Source: Haloterrigena salifodinae (GTDB taxonomy: Archaea > Halobacteriota > Halobacteria > Halobacteriales > Natrialbaceae). Taken from it: a stretch of 64,000 nucleotides of DNA. A program made the translations under genes and the position numbers. The notes beneath the pieces are model-generated. The model was not told where the DNA came from. It did not search any database and saw only the letters and a program-made list of their open reading frames with translations. The stretch spans positions 62,001 through 126,000 of the forward strand of contig NZ_RQWN01000007.1 of the NCBI RefSeq assembly GCF_003977755.1, written 5' to 3'. Positions within the stretch are counted from its first letter, which is position 1, and each line of letters starts with the position of its first letter. Shown piece by piece: positions 54,524 through 63,159 of this stretch.

Positions 54524-55501
54524 TCAGCTGATGGTTCGTTCTTCTTGGCTCGATTCGACGTCGGCGTCCGACGGCGTCAGCCGCGTCCCGTCAACGAGCG
54601 ATTGAATCCCACTTTTGAGGCTCACGCGCGGTTCGAACCCGAGCGTCCGCTTCGCTTTGGAGACGTCCGCGCCGCTGTGTCTGATGTCGCCGGGACGGGA
54701 ATCGCGGTGGACGATCGGCGAGTCGGAGTCGGTCGCATCCGTGATCGTCTCCGCCAGTTCCTTGATCGACGTCCGGCTTCCCGTGCCGATGTTGTAGGCC
54801 TCGCCGACCGCATCGGTCGTCGCCGCCCGGAGGTTCGCCCGGATGATATCGCTGACGTGGACGAAGTCCCGGGTCTGTTCGCCGTCGCCCTCGATCGTAA
54901 CGGGTTCTCCCGCGCGCGCCTGCTCGAGAAACGTCGAGATGACGCCGCTGTAGGGGCCCTGCTGGCGCGGCCCGTAGGCGTTGAAGTACCGCAGCGCGAC
55001 CGTCTCGAGATCGTACAGCTCCGCGTAGCGGCGAGCGTACTGGTCGACGGCGAGCTTCTGGATGCCGTAGGGCGAGGCCGGATCGGTCGACGCGGTTTCC
55101 GAGATGGGAAGCTCATCGGGGTGGCCGTACACCGCGGCGCTCGAGGCGACGACGACCCGGGCGTCCTCCTGGCGAGCCTGTTCCAAGACCAGCAGGCTCG
55201 CGTCGAGATTCGTCTCGTTGCTCCGCCGCGGAGCGTCGACGCTACGGGAGACGCTGACGAGCGCGGCGTGGTGGAAGATGACGTCGACGCCGCGGGCCGC
55301 CCGCTGGAGGGCGATCGGATCGCCGACGTCGCCCTCGACGATCGTCACGCCGTCGGGGAGATAGCTCCGGTCGCCCGACGAGAAGTTATCGAGGACCCGG
55401 ACCTCGTTGTGCGGCGCCAATGCCCCGACGAGGTGGCTCCCGATAAAGCCCGCACCGCCGGTGACGAGCACCGTTTTGTCGCGAATCGCTGCTGTATCCA
55501 T
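54524..55501 (-). CDS. NAD-dependent sugar epimerase/dehydratase (GalE-like)
   Basis: A 325-residue extended short-chain dehydrogenase. NAD site VLVTGGAGFIGSHLVGAL (about 11), VFHHAALVSV-type loop (IFHHAALVSVSRSV), Ser and catalytic Tyr-x3-Lys in SPYGIQKLAVDQY (about 145), RYFNAYGPRQQGPYSGVIS and the C-terminal sugar-binding end. The full set suggests UDP-glucose 4-epimerase or a related C4 epimerase of UDP-GlcNAc. It may feed the sugar pathway at 39.8-45.2 kb, but it stands 9 kb away in its own unit. Confidence 0.9.
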   Translation of the reverse strand: MDTAAIRDKTVLVTGGAGFIGSHLVGALAPHNEVRVLDNFSSGDRSYLPDGVTIVEGDVGDPIALQRAARGVDVIFHHAALVSVSRSVDAPRRSNETNLDASLLVLEQARQEDARVVVASSAAVYGHPDELPISETASTDPASPYGIQKLAVDQYARRYAELYDLETVALRYFNAYGPRQQGPYSGVISTFLEQARAGEPVTIEGDGEQTRDFVHVSDIIRANLRAATTDAVGEAYNIGTGSRTSIKELAETITDATDSDSPIVHRDSRPGDIRHSGADVSKAKRTLGFEPRVSLKSGIQSLVDGTRLTPSDADVESSQEERTIS

Positions 55502-55724
55502 TGGGTCGTCCCACCAGCCACCCGCTGTTTAGTATCCGATTCGTACCGTCGCACGCGCGGGCGCGCACCTCGGTAAGGCGCTGCTTACACCGGGATTCAT
55601 CGTCCTGCTCGAGCGGAGCGGACGGTGAGACAGTTCGCGGACGGTGGGTGGGCGAACGCCGCGGATACCGTCAGCCTGTAGCGGCGGTCGACGGACAACC
55701 GACTCGAGTACGGGCGCTCCGTTT

Positions 55725-55946
55725 CTACCGGGGATTCTCTCCCTGGTCGGCTTCGACGGGGTATTTCTTGACGAGCGTTGTGCCGGCCTCGATCAGAACG
55801 TAGATTGGGAGGAGAACAAAGAGCAGGAGGCCGACGAGATCGACGAGATCAGCAAACGGCGGTTTCGCCATCCCAGACTCCATATTGAAATAGATCACCA
55901 CGATGAACCACAGTGTTGCCGCCCGGAATATCGTCTCTGCTTCCAT
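55725..55946 (-). CDS. Small two-helix membrane protein
   Basis: 73 residues with two hydrophobic helices (about 6-21, TIFRAATLWFIVVIYF, and 35-55) and a basic-polar end (KKYPVEADQGENPR). It has the codon and composition pattern of a real protein in a low-GC neighbourhood, and an AT-rich run lies directly upstream (55947-55985). Probably a subunit or phage-type small membrane protein; function unknown. Confidence 0.6.
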   Translation of the reverse strand: MEAETIFRAATLWFIVVIYFNMESGMAKPPFADLVDLVGLLLFVLLPIYVLIEAGTTLVKKYPVEADQGENPR

Positions 55947-56089
55947 ATTTGAATATATTATAGTTATCCGTAAATATCAATTGAACACCTTCTCTGCTAT
56001 CGACTCCGTTCGTTCGGCGTCACTCGTCGAATTAGAGATGCGAGTCGTTTGGGGAAGCTATATGCGCGCCCCTCAGCAACCACTCGGCA

Positions 56090-57481
56090 ATGACCGTTGA
56101 TCTCGTCGTACGCAACTGTACCGTCGTCACGCCGGCGGGCCGCTCGCCCGACTCGGGCGTCGCCGTCGAGGACGGTGAGATCGTCGCCGTCGCCCACAGC
56201 GACCGCCTTCCCGAGGCGGACCGCGTCGTCGACGGCGAAAGGAACGCGCTGGTGCCGGGGATCGTCGACGGCCACATCCACAACCGCGAGCCTGGCCTCG
56301 AGTACAAGGAAGACTGGGAGTCGGCCACGCGGGCCGCGGCCGCCGGCGGCGTGACGACCGTCGTCGGGATGCCCAACACGGACCCGGTCATCGACCGACC
56401 CGAGAACCTCGAGTTGAAGTTCGAGCGCGGCGAGGCGTCGGCCCACGTCGACTTCCAGAGCTACGCGGTCGTCACGAGCGAGAACATTGACTTGATCCCC
56501 GAAATCAACGCGGTCGGGCCGCTCGGGTTCAAGATTTTCCTCGGATCGACGGTGGGCGACGTCCCGCCGCCGAACGACGGCGAGATCCTCGAGGCGATGG
56601 AGACGATCCGCGAGACCGGCAAACGGCTGGGCTTCCACGAGGAGAACGGGGAGATCATCGACCACTACACGGAGCGGTTCAAGGCCGAGGGGCGAAACGA
56701 CCCCATCGATCACTCCCACTCCCGGCCTGTGATCGCCGAGCGGGAGGCCGTCGAGCGGATGATCACCTTCGCCGAGGAGACCGGCGCGAAGGTCCACATG
56801 TTCCACGTCTCTTCGGGGTCGGCCGCCGAGGCCGTCGCCCGCGGCAAGGAACGCGGCGTCGACGTCACCGCCGAGACGACGCCCCACTACCTCTGGTTCA
56901 CCGAGGAAGTCATGCGCGAGAAGGGGAATCCGGCCCGCATTCAGCCCCCCATTCGGGACGCCGACGAGCGCGAGAAGCTCTGGGAAGTCGGTATCGACGA
57001 GGGCGCGATCGACATCGTCGCGACCGACCACGCCCCTCACACCCCCGAGGAGAAGAAAGTCGACGACCCGTTCGGCAATACCTGGGACGCCATCTCGGGC
57101 TTCGTCGGCCTCGAGACCGAGGTTCCGGTCATGCTCACCTTCGTCGATCAGGGCCGACTCTCCCTCGAGGAGTGGGTGCGACGGCACTCCACCCGTCCGG
57201 CACAGGTCTGGGGCATGTACCCCCAGAAGGGCTCGCTACAGGTCGGCACCGACGCCGACTTCACGATTGTCGATCCCGATCGGGAGTGGACCCTCGAGGA
57301 CGCCGACGAACTTCACTCCAAGAACTGCGTGACGCCCTTCATCGGCGAGTCCTTTACCGGCAAGGCGGTGACGACCGTCGTCCGCGGCGAGGTCGTCTAC
57401 GAGGGCGGCGAAGTCGTCGGCGACTCCGGCTACGGGACTCGCGTCGCGGTCGACGAGACGAACGATATCGACGACGTGTAG
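56090..57481 (+). CDS. pyrC: Dihydroorotase
   Basis: A 463-residue amidohydrolase of pyrimidine synthesis that closes carbamoyl-aspartate to dihydroorotate. Metal-site motifs are complete: VDGHIHNREPG (H-x-H, about 59), Lys in LGFKIFLGS (carboxylated bridge, about 145), HSHSRPV and VHMFHVSSGSA (His, about 208 and 235), and IVATDHAPH (Asp, about 308). NCVTPF-type ends follow. The size fits the type I class found in archaea; allantoinases look similar, but the nearby pyrD supports pyrimidine synthesis. AT-rich DNA upstream is the probable promoter. Confidence 0.95.
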   Translation: MTVDLVVRNCTVVTPAGRSPDSGVAVEDGEIVAVAHSDRLPEADRVVDGERNALVPGIVDGHIHNREPGLEYKEDWESATRAAAAGGVTTVVGMPNTDPVIDRPENLELKFERGEASAHVDFQSYAVVTSENIDLIPEINAVGPLGFKIFLGSTVGDVPPPNDGEILEAMETIRETGKRLGFHEENGEIIDHYTERFKAEGRNDPIDHSHSRPVIAEREAVERMITFAEETGAKVHMFHVSSGSAAEAVARGKERGVDVTAETTPHYLWFTEEVMREKGNPARIQPPIRDADEREKLWEVGIDEGAIDIVATDHAPHTPEEKKVDDPFGNTWDAISGFVGLETEVPVMLTFVDQGRLSLEEWVRRHSTRPAQVWGMYPQKGSLQVGTDADFTIVDPDREWTLEDADELHSKNCVTPFIGESFTGKAVTTVVRGEVVYEGGEVVGDSGYGTRVAVDETNDIDDV

Positions 57482-57651
57482 CGACGACGGCCCCGACAAC
57501 ATCGGACAGTGCCGGTACCGGCCGCTTCCGATTATTCCGTTCGTTCGGACGGGAACGGATGTCGTTGATACCGACGATTCTCATTTCGTGAAAGTGGCGG
57601 AGGGTTTATATTCATCGTCCGATCCATCGAATTCGATGAGGGTCACCACCC

Positions 57652-57891
57652 ATGACCGAATCCGAACCCGAGGCAGACGAGGACCGAGAGACGGACGAAG
57701 CAGACAAGACGGCGGAGCTTCGGTCGGTGTACCTCTCCGTGACCGACGGTGACACCGATCCCGTCGTCGAGTCCCAACAGGAGGACTCGACCTCCCGCGA
57801 GATCCGCGAGGAACGCGCCGACGAAGCCGTCGGCCCGGCGGAACTGCACGGACTCGACGACGCGATCGACGACGCCGAACCCGCCGACTAA
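57652..57891 (+). CDS. Small acidic protein
   Basis: 79 residues, strongly acidic (D/E about one third). It starts with a charged disordered stretch (SEPEADEDRETDEADKTAEL), has one possible beta segment (RSVYLSVTDG) and ends in acidic helix (LHGLDDAIDDAEPAD). Low-complexity composition makes its coding status less certain, but the ATG is well placed after an AT-rich stretch (57590-57630). No family recognised. Confidence 0.6.
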   Translation: MTESEPEADEDRETDEADKTAELRSVYLSVTDGDTDPVVESQQEDSTSREIREERADEAVGPAELHGLDDAIDDAEPAD

Positions 57892-58040
57892 CGGTCGGCG
57901 CCGTCCCCGTTCGGTGAGAGCCGCCTGCCGCTACTGCGGATCCACGTTGTCCGCCGTAGCGGATGCTCCCCGCTACGCCCGCATTCCGAGGGTCGCCCCT
58001 TATGACTCGAGAACCGTAGCTGTCGGTCCGCGCCGCGACG

Positions 58041-59111
58041 CTACTCGAGATCGGCGCCGACCGCCGCTTCGATCGACGAGAAGCCGTCGCGCTCGAGCAG
58101 TTCGACCAGCCCCTGGTTGATCCGCTCGGCTGTCGACGGTCCCTGGTAGACAAACCCCGTATAGAGTTGCACGAGCGACGCGCCCGCGCGAATCTTCTCG
58201 TAGGCGCTCGCGGCCGAATCGACGCCGCCGACGCCGACGATCGGCAGTTCGCCGTCCGTGTGCTCGGCGATCGTTCGGATCACGTCGGTGGACCTGTCTT
58301 CGATGGGGGCGCCGCTGAGGCCGCCCCACTCCTCGCGGGCGGGCGACTCGAGTCCTTCGCGGGTCGTCGAGGTGTTAGTTGCGACGATCCCGTCCAGACC
58401 GAACTCTTGAACGATGTCGACGAGATCCAGAATCGCGTCCTCGGGCTCGTCAGGACCGATCTTTACCAGCATCGGCACGTTCTCGTCGTTTTCGGCCTCG
58501 AGGGTTTCGAAGATCGCCCGCAGGTGCTCGGGCGAGGCCTCGTCGAACTCGTCGGGCGTGTTCGGACAGGAGACGTTAACGACGACGTAGTCGGCGAAGG
58601 GCGAGAGTCGATCGAAGACGCGTCGGTAGTCCTCGATCGCCTCCCGTTCGGTCGAGGAGTTCATCTTCCCGATGTTGACTCCCAGTGGGAAACCGGGCGT
58701 GCCGTCTTCCTCGAGTCGCTCCTTGACGGCCTCCATTCCCTGCCCGTTGAATCCCATCCGGTTGACCATCCCCTCGTCCTCCCGCAGGCGGAACAGCCGG
58801 GGTCGGTCGTTGCCGTCCTGCGGGTAGGGCGTGACGGTGCCGATTTCGACGAACCCGAAGCCGAGCGCCTCGAGGGCGTGGGTCACCTCGGCGTTCTTGT
58901 CGAAGCCGGCCGCGATCCCCACCGGGTTCGGAAACGTCGAGTCGAACAGGTCGACCTCGAGCGCGGGATGATCGTACTGGTAGGCCGCGGCGAGGGCCCG
59001 CCGCGTCGGCCACGTGGACTGGGCCGCCCGGAGCGTTCGCTTGCCGAGATCGTGGGCAGTCTCGGCCGGCAGTTTGAACGCGAGGGGGCGAACCCGCGAG
59101 TACAGCGTCAT
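58041..59111 (-). CDS. pyrD: Dihydroorotate dehydrogenase (class 2-like)
   Basis: A 356-residue FMN enzyme that oxidises dihydroorotate, probably at the membrane using quinone. The N-terminal helical extension (YSRVRPLAFKLPAETAHDLGKRTL) and NPVGIAAGFDKNAEV are class 2 traits. PYPQDGNDRPRLFRL and MVNRMGFNGQG follow. The catalytic-base motif reads NVSCPNTP, with Cys where E. coli class 2 has Ser and as class 1 enzymes have. GLSGAPIEDRSTD and the Gly-rich phosphate loop GVGGVDSA finish the barrel. It is convergent with the small acidic gene. Confidence 0.95.
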   Translation of the reverse strand: MTLYSRVRPLAFKLPAETAHDLGKRTLRAAQSTWPTRRALAAAYQYDHPALEVDLFDSTFPNPVGIAAGFDKNAEVTHALEALGFGFVEIGTVTPYPQDGNDRPRLFRLREDEGMVNRMGFNGQGMEAVKERLEEDGTPGFPLGVNIGKMNSSTEREAIEDYRRVFDRLSPFADYVVVNVSCPNTPDEFDEASPEHLRAIFETLEAENDENVPMLVKIGPDEPEDAILDLVDIVQEFGLDGIVATNTSTTREGLESPAREEWGGLSGAPIEDRSTDVIRTIAEHTDGELPIVGVGGVDSAASAYEKIRAGASLVQLYTGFVYQGPSTAERINQGLVELLERDGFSSIEAAVGADLE

Positions 59112-59195
59112 TTGCCGACAGTCGGGACGGCCGGTAGGTAAACGTCTCGAAGACGAGAGCCGGACACCTCGATTTCGACCACGGGCTTGGTGACT

Positions 59196-59355
59196 CGGTC
59201 AGTACGTCTCGAGCAGCCCCACGACCGCGCCGCCGCCGATTCTCATCACCCCAAGGCGCCGATCGGGTGGCCGAACGCGACCGCATCCCCTTGTGGATTC
59301 GTCTTCTCGCGAGGATTCGAACCGACCGTTACGTAGACCACCCGTGCGGTCGTTG
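59196..59355 (-). pseudogene. Decayed copy of the thiolase 3' end
   Basis: DNA at 59196-59252 matches 61517-61575 (stop codon and last 19 codons of the thiolase, encoding GGGAVVGLLETY in place of GGGAIMGLLETY). After an internal deletion of about 70 bases, 59254-59347 matches 61645-61738. The direction is the same as the intact gene. Substitutions and lost codons show that it is non-functional. Confidence 0.85.
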
Positions 59356-59555
59356 CGCTCGAGGGGAACCTCGAGTCCAGACACCGTTGGGTGGGTATCG
59401 ATTAGTCAATATTCATCCCGTCTTTCCGCTCCGTGATCGGTGCCATCAACCGGCCGATCGGTGATCCATTGCTCGAATTTGTACGTGGACGCGTACTTGA
59501 ACTCGTTCACGATTAGCACGACTCTGGATGTGGAACGATGTCGATTTCTTCAAAG

Positions 59556-59577
59556 AGAACAGCGGACACGGTGGTGT
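59556..59577 (+). repeat. Origin-box-like repeat C1
   Basis: AGAA followed by CAGCGGACACGGTGGTGT, the consensus. Confidence 0.85.
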
Positions 59578-59590
59578 AATCGAGACAGTC

Positions 59591-59612
59591 ACACCACTAT
59601 GTCCGCAGTTCT
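59591..59612 (-). repeat. Origin-box-like repeat C2 (inverted)
   Basis: Reverse complement AGAA plus CTGCGGACATAGTGGTGT, three changes from consensus. Confidence 0.8.
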
Positions 59613-59630
59613 GGACCCGAAAACGAATGC

Positions 59631-59652
59631 AGAACAGCGGACACGGTGGTGT
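59631..59652 (+). repeat. Origin-box-like repeat C3
   Basis: Identical to C1 over 22 bases. Confidence 0.85.
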
Positions 59653-59788
59653 GGGATCAATCGTTCACTACTCTGTTCGTAGAAGTAGGAGTAAATGAGT
59701 AGCATGTCGGCTGGTACGTTACGAAATTCTCAAATCACTCTATCTGGAGTGGCAGCAGCGCTGTTGTTGTATATGAATCGGCACACCC

Positions 59789-59810
59789 ACACCACCGTGT
59801 CCGCTGTTCT
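59789..59810 (-). repeat. Origin-box-like repeat C4 (inverted)
   Basis: Perfect inverted copy of C1 and C3. Confidence 0.85.
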
Positions 59811-60049
59811 TGATTTCTTGACGGGCCATTGATTCCTCTCGCACTGTAAGCGAGACTCACTGCCGTTTCAACGATTCTTATCTAAGAGAACACGGATCGA
59901 CCGTCTTCAGCTAATTAAATACCCATTTATATATTTGAATGAAGCCGTACAAAATGTACACTAAGGGGCTGAGACATAGATTTAATACTGGTGACCCAAA
60001 CGCTTATCAACTAGATGGGGAATGGCCTATCTCGTTCTTCGTCGACGTT

Positions 60050-60068
60050 TCTGCGGACATGGTGGTGT
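60050..60068 (+). repeat. Origin-box-like repeat C5
   Basis: CTGCGGACATGGTGGTGT, located after the AT-rich segment. Confidence 0.75.
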
Positions 60069-60098
60069 GGGTGTGCTGTCTATAATTTATAAGCAGAT

Positions 60099-60127
60099 AG
60101 AACAGCGGACACTCCGGACACGATGGT
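60099..60127 (+). repeat. Degenerate origin-box-like repeat C6
   Basis: AGAACAGCGGACACTCC followed by GGACACGATGGT, as if two partial boxes were merged. It ends at the presumed TATA box of orc. Confidence 0.6.
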
Positions 60128-60135
60128 TTTATAAA
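60127..60135 (+). promoter_or_regulatory. TATA-like element of orc (module C)
   Basis: TTTTATAAA ends 34 bases before the ATG. A short leader with GAGGA just before the start may exist. It abuts box C6, so the initiator could repress its own gene. Confidence 0.5.
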
Positions 60136-60168
60136 TTCTATGTAGGAAATATACTTTAGGTAAGAGGA

Positions 60169-61395
60169 ATGTTTGAACGGGACACTGATATCTACAAGAA
60201 CCGCGATGCTTTGCGGGAGGATTATCAGCCAGATGAACTCGTGGGACGTGATGAGGAAATCCAGAAGTATCGGGCAGCACTTCAGCCAGTGATCAACGGT
60301 GAACAACCAAATAATATCTTTTTGTATGGGAAAACGGGTGTCGGGAAGACTGCAGCGACCCGGTATCTTCTCTCTCACCTTGAGGAAGATGCGTCCCAGT
60401 ACGACGATCTCGATCTTCACCTCTCATTTCTCAACTGTGATGGGCTTACGTCATCATACCAAGTCGCGACCCGTTTAGTCAACGAATTTCGAGATGAGAG
60501 GGAACAAATCAGCTCGACAGGCTATCCGCGAGCTACCGTCTACGAAATGCTGTGGAAAGAACTCGACGAAATCGGCGGAACTAATCTGATCGTTCTCGAC
60601 GAAGTCGACCACGTCGAAGACGATTCCATCCTCTATCAGCTCCCCCGTGCTCGAGCAAACAGTAACATCTCTGAAGCGAACATTGGGATAATCGGTATCT
60701 CGAACGATTTCTCGTTTCGTGACGATCTTTCGCCGAAAGTCAAAAGTTCGCTCTGTGAGCAAGAGATACATTTCCCTGCTTACGATGCTGGTGATCTTCA
60801 GAAGATTCTCGAACGACGTGGACAGGTGGCATTTCGCGATGGTGTTCTCAACAATGCAGTTGTTCGTCTCTGTGCTGCCTACGGAGCGAAAGATGCCGGT
60901 GATGCACGCCAATCGATTGATCTTCTGATGAAAGCCGGCGATCTCGCTCGAGAAGAAGGGGCGGAGACCATTCGGGAGAGTCACGTCGAAACCGGCCGTC
61001 ACGACCTCGAACGGGGACGAATTGAAGAGGGAATTAGAGGACTGACCCAACACGGGCATCTAGTACTGTACTCCTTGCTCACGATACATTTGCAGGACGA
61101 AACACCGGTTCGATCACGGGATATCCGACCTCGCTATACGAATTTCGCTCAGCGAGCCGGTCGGGATCCACTCGTGCCGCGACGAATGCGCGATCATCTC
61201 TCTGAACTGGCCATGCTCGGACTCGTCTCTGTAACCGAACGGAATGAAGGTCGACGCGGTGGGACGTATCGCGAATATACGCTTTCTATGAACGTTGATC
61301 TCATCCTTTCTGCCTTAGATGAAGTTGTTGACGAGGTCGGCATCCACGAATCGATTCATGCTCTCGTAACCGATGATATTTCTCAGGACTCATAA
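60169..61395 (+). CDS. orc1: Orc1/Cdc6-family origin-binding protein (module C)
   Basis: A 408-residue initiator and paralogue of the module A protein. AAA+ domain with Walker A YGKTGVGKTAATR (about 54-66), Walker B LIVLDEVDHVEDD (about 140-152), sensor IGISNDFSF (about 175). The C-terminal winged helix (about 290-390: GLTQHGHLVLYSLLTIHLQDETPVRSRDIRPRYTNFAQRAGRDPLVPRRMRDHLSELAMLGLVSVTERNEGRRG) differs most from module A. This agrees with its different repeat sequence. Low GC. It ends 9 bases before box C7. Confidence 0.93.
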   Translation: MFERDTDIYKNRDALREDYQPDELVGRDEEIQKYRAALQPVINGEQPNNIFLYGKTGVGKTAATRYLLSHLEEDASQYDDLDLHLSFLNCDGLTSSYQVATRLVNEFRDEREQISSTGYPRATVYEMLWKELDEIGGTNLIVLDEVDHVEDDSILYQLPRARANSNISEANIGIIGISNDFSFRDDLSPKVKSSLCEQEIHFPAYDAGDLQKILERRGQVAFRDGVLNNAVVRLCAAYGAKDAGDARQSIDLLMKAGDLAREEGAETIRESHVETGRHDLERGRIEEGIRGLTQHGHLVLYSLLTIHLQDETPVRSRDIRPRYTNFAQRAGRDPLVPRRMRDHLSELAMLGLVSVTERNEGRRGGTYREYTLSMNVDLILSALDEVVDEVGIHESIHALVTDDISQDS

Positions 61396-61404
61396 TATCC
61401 TGTA

Positions 61405-61426
61405 ACACCACTATGTCCGCAGTAAC
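61405..61426 (-). repeat. Origin-box-like repeat C7 (inverted, downstream of orc)
   Basis: Reverse complement ACTGCGGACATAGTGGTGT; close to C2. It lies 9 bases after the orc stop, as A5 does in module A. Confidence 0.8.
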
Positions 61427-61519
61427 CTCGTCGGATACGGTCTGTCTCGCGGCATTTCTCTTTCCAGATATGGGACCTATCCAGTAGTGACTCGAGACCT
61501 CAAGCGGAGATCGATCCGG

Positions 61520-62707
61520 TCAGTACGTCTCGAGCAGCCCCATGATCGCGCCGCCGCCACCGATGCTCATCCCGACGAAGCCGCGTTCGACGTCGGGATC
61601 GTCGCGGAGCTGGTAGGCGAGGCTGGTCGCGAGCATTCCGCCGGAGGCGCCGATCGGGTGGCCGAACGCGACCGCGCCCCCCTGAGGGTTCATCCGCTCG
61701 CGCGGAATCCCGATGCGGTCCATGACGTACGCCGCCTGCGCGGCGAAGGCCTCGTTGATCCAGTAGGCGTCGACATCGTCGACCGCGAGTTCGTTGCGCT
61801 CGAGGAGTCGCTCGACGACGTCGCCGACGGCCTCGTTGAACCGGTCGGGATCGCGGTAGGCGGTGGCGTAGTCGACGAGCCGAGCCATCGGCTCGAGGCC
61901 CCGCTGGTCGGCGGTCTCCTCGTCGGCCAGCAGCACCGCCCCCGCGCCGTCGCTGAGTTTGGATGCGTTGCCCGGCGTGATGGTGCCGTCCTCACGAAAC
62001 GACGTCGGTAGCCGGGCCAGGTCCTCGAGCGTAGAGTCGGGTCGCGGTCCCTCGTCGGTGTCGACCGTGCCTCCGCTGGTTTCGACGGGCACGACCTCGT
62101 CGTCGAACGCGCCCGAATCGATCGCGTCGGCGGCCCACCGGTGGCTCTCGAGGGCGTACTCGTCCTGGGCTTCTCTCGAGATCCCTTCGCGGTCGACCAG
62201 CCCCTCCGTGATCTCGCCCATGTGGACGTCCAGGTTGACGTCCCAGAGCGAGTCGAGGAGCATCGAGTCCTTGATCTCGACGTCGCCGTGGCGGCGCCCT
62301 TTCCGGTAGTCGGGGAGGATCCACGGCGCGTTCGTCATCGACTCGAACCCGCCCGCGATCGCCAGGCCGGCGCGGCCGGCCGCGATCCGATCGGCCGCGA
62401 GCCCGATCGCGCTCATCCCGGAGCCCGAGGCTTCGTTAATCGTCGTCGCCCGCGTCTCGTTGGGAAGTTCTGACTCGACGACGACCTGCCGTCCCGGAAC
62501 CTGTCCGATGCCGGCCTGGATGGCGTTTCCGAGTCCGACCCAGTCGATAGCGGCGCTGTCGACGTCGACGCGCTCGAGGAGGCCGTCGACGGCCGTCCGA
62601 CCGAGTTCGACCGCCTCGACGTCCGCGAGCGATCCGAGTAGCGTTCCGTGGGGCGTTCGCGCGCCGTCGATGAGGACGATGTCGGGCGCGCTGTCAGCGC
62701 CGGTCAT
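61520..62707 (-). CDS. Thiolase family protein with Ser in both catalytic Cys positions
   Basis: A 395-residue acyl-CoA thiolase homologue. The overall order is standard: DGARTPHGTLLG at the start, the nucleophile region, INEAFAAQ (Asn, about 311), GGAVAFGHPIGASGG (His, about 343) and a glycine-rich end. But the nucleophile motif reads NEASGSGMSAI (Ser instead of Cys) and the end reads GMSIGGGG (Ser instead of Cys). From memory, haloarchaeal beta-ketothiolases with a Ser nucleophile have been described and need a small OB-fold partner; none is adjacent. The ATG at 62707 is chosen over one 16 codons earlier. Its 3' end is partly duplicated at 59196. Confidence 0.85.
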   Translation of the reverse strand: MTGADSAPDIVLIDGARTPHGTLLGSLADVEAVELGRTAVDGLLERVDVDSAAIDWVGLGNAIQAGIGQVPGRQVVVESELPNETRATTINEASGSGMSAIGLAADRIAAGRAGLAIAGGFESMTNAPWILPDYRKGRRHGDVEIKDSMLLDSLWDVNLDVHMGEITEGLVDREGISREAQDEYALESHRWAADAIDSGAFDDEVVPVETSGGTVDTDEGPRPDSTLEDLARLPTSFREDGTITPGNASKLSDGAGAVLLADEETADQRGLEPMARLVDYATAYRDPDRFNEAVGDVVERLLERNELAVDDVDAYWINEAFAAQAAYVMDRIGIPRERMNPQGGAVAFGHPIGASGGMLATSLAYQLRDDPDVERGFVGMSIGGGGAIMGLLETY

Positions 62708-62963
62708 GGACGCCCGGTCGACGCGAACGCGAATGAAGGTTGGCCGTGACCGCACGCCTCGAGACTCGGTCCCTCAGTTGGGGCGGGTCCACCGTTCTCG
62801 AAGCAACCGATCACCGCTTCCCGAATACGTGCCGGTTCAATGTTCGATCAAACGAGATCCTCGGCTAGCAAACTGACCATATGTCTAGTTATAGATCGAT
62901 TACAAATACATCTTTCACAATGTATATGCCGAGCCGACCATCAGGATTCGATGACAGTAACGA

Positions 62964-63128
62964 ATGAGCGTACTAGACGAACTATTCGACCGCATTGGCG
63001 GCTTTCGCGAGACCGGCGAGCGAACGACCGTTCACTACGAATGTCGCCGCTGCGGACTCACGCTCTCGAAGGACGACGCATGCTGTTCGTCCTGTGGCTC
63101 CGAGGAAATCGCGGCCATCCTTCTCTAA
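62964..63128 (+). CDS. Small zinc-ribbon protein (54 residues)
   Basis: Reads MSVLDELFDRIGGFRETGER..., then YECRRCGLTLSKDDACCSSCGSEEIAAILL. A zinc ribbon has C-x2-C and C-x2-C (a third Cys precedes the second pair). A short amphipathic N-terminal helix and the same layout as the protein at 39616 make them paralogues. An AT-rich stretch upstream (62870-62930) can serve as promoter. It is convergent with a truncated MaoC gene. Confidence 0.78.
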   Translation: MSVLDELFDRIGGFRETGERTTVHYECRRCGLTLSKDDACCSSCGSEEIAAILL

Positions 63129-63159
63129 CCGAACCCGAGGGTCTAGTGTCTACGCGGGC

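Larger units (their letters stand above)
59112..60168. other. Putative replication origin C (intergenic) with thiolase remnant
   Basis: A 1057-base gene-free region upstream of a second paralogous orc gene. It begins with a decayed thiolase 3' fragment (59196-59355), then carries six copies of an origin-box-like repeat (core CAGCGGACACGGTGGTGT) in both orientations. A very AT-rich segment at 59881-59995 (AATTAAATACCCATTTATAT) lies between the fourth and fifth copies. This is an origin layout; function is inferred. Confidence 0.78.

Noticed and set aside
59305-59335. GATTCGAACC stretch resembling a tRNA T-loop (reverse strand)
   Set aside because: No matching stems, and the DNA is explained as part of the thiolase remnant.
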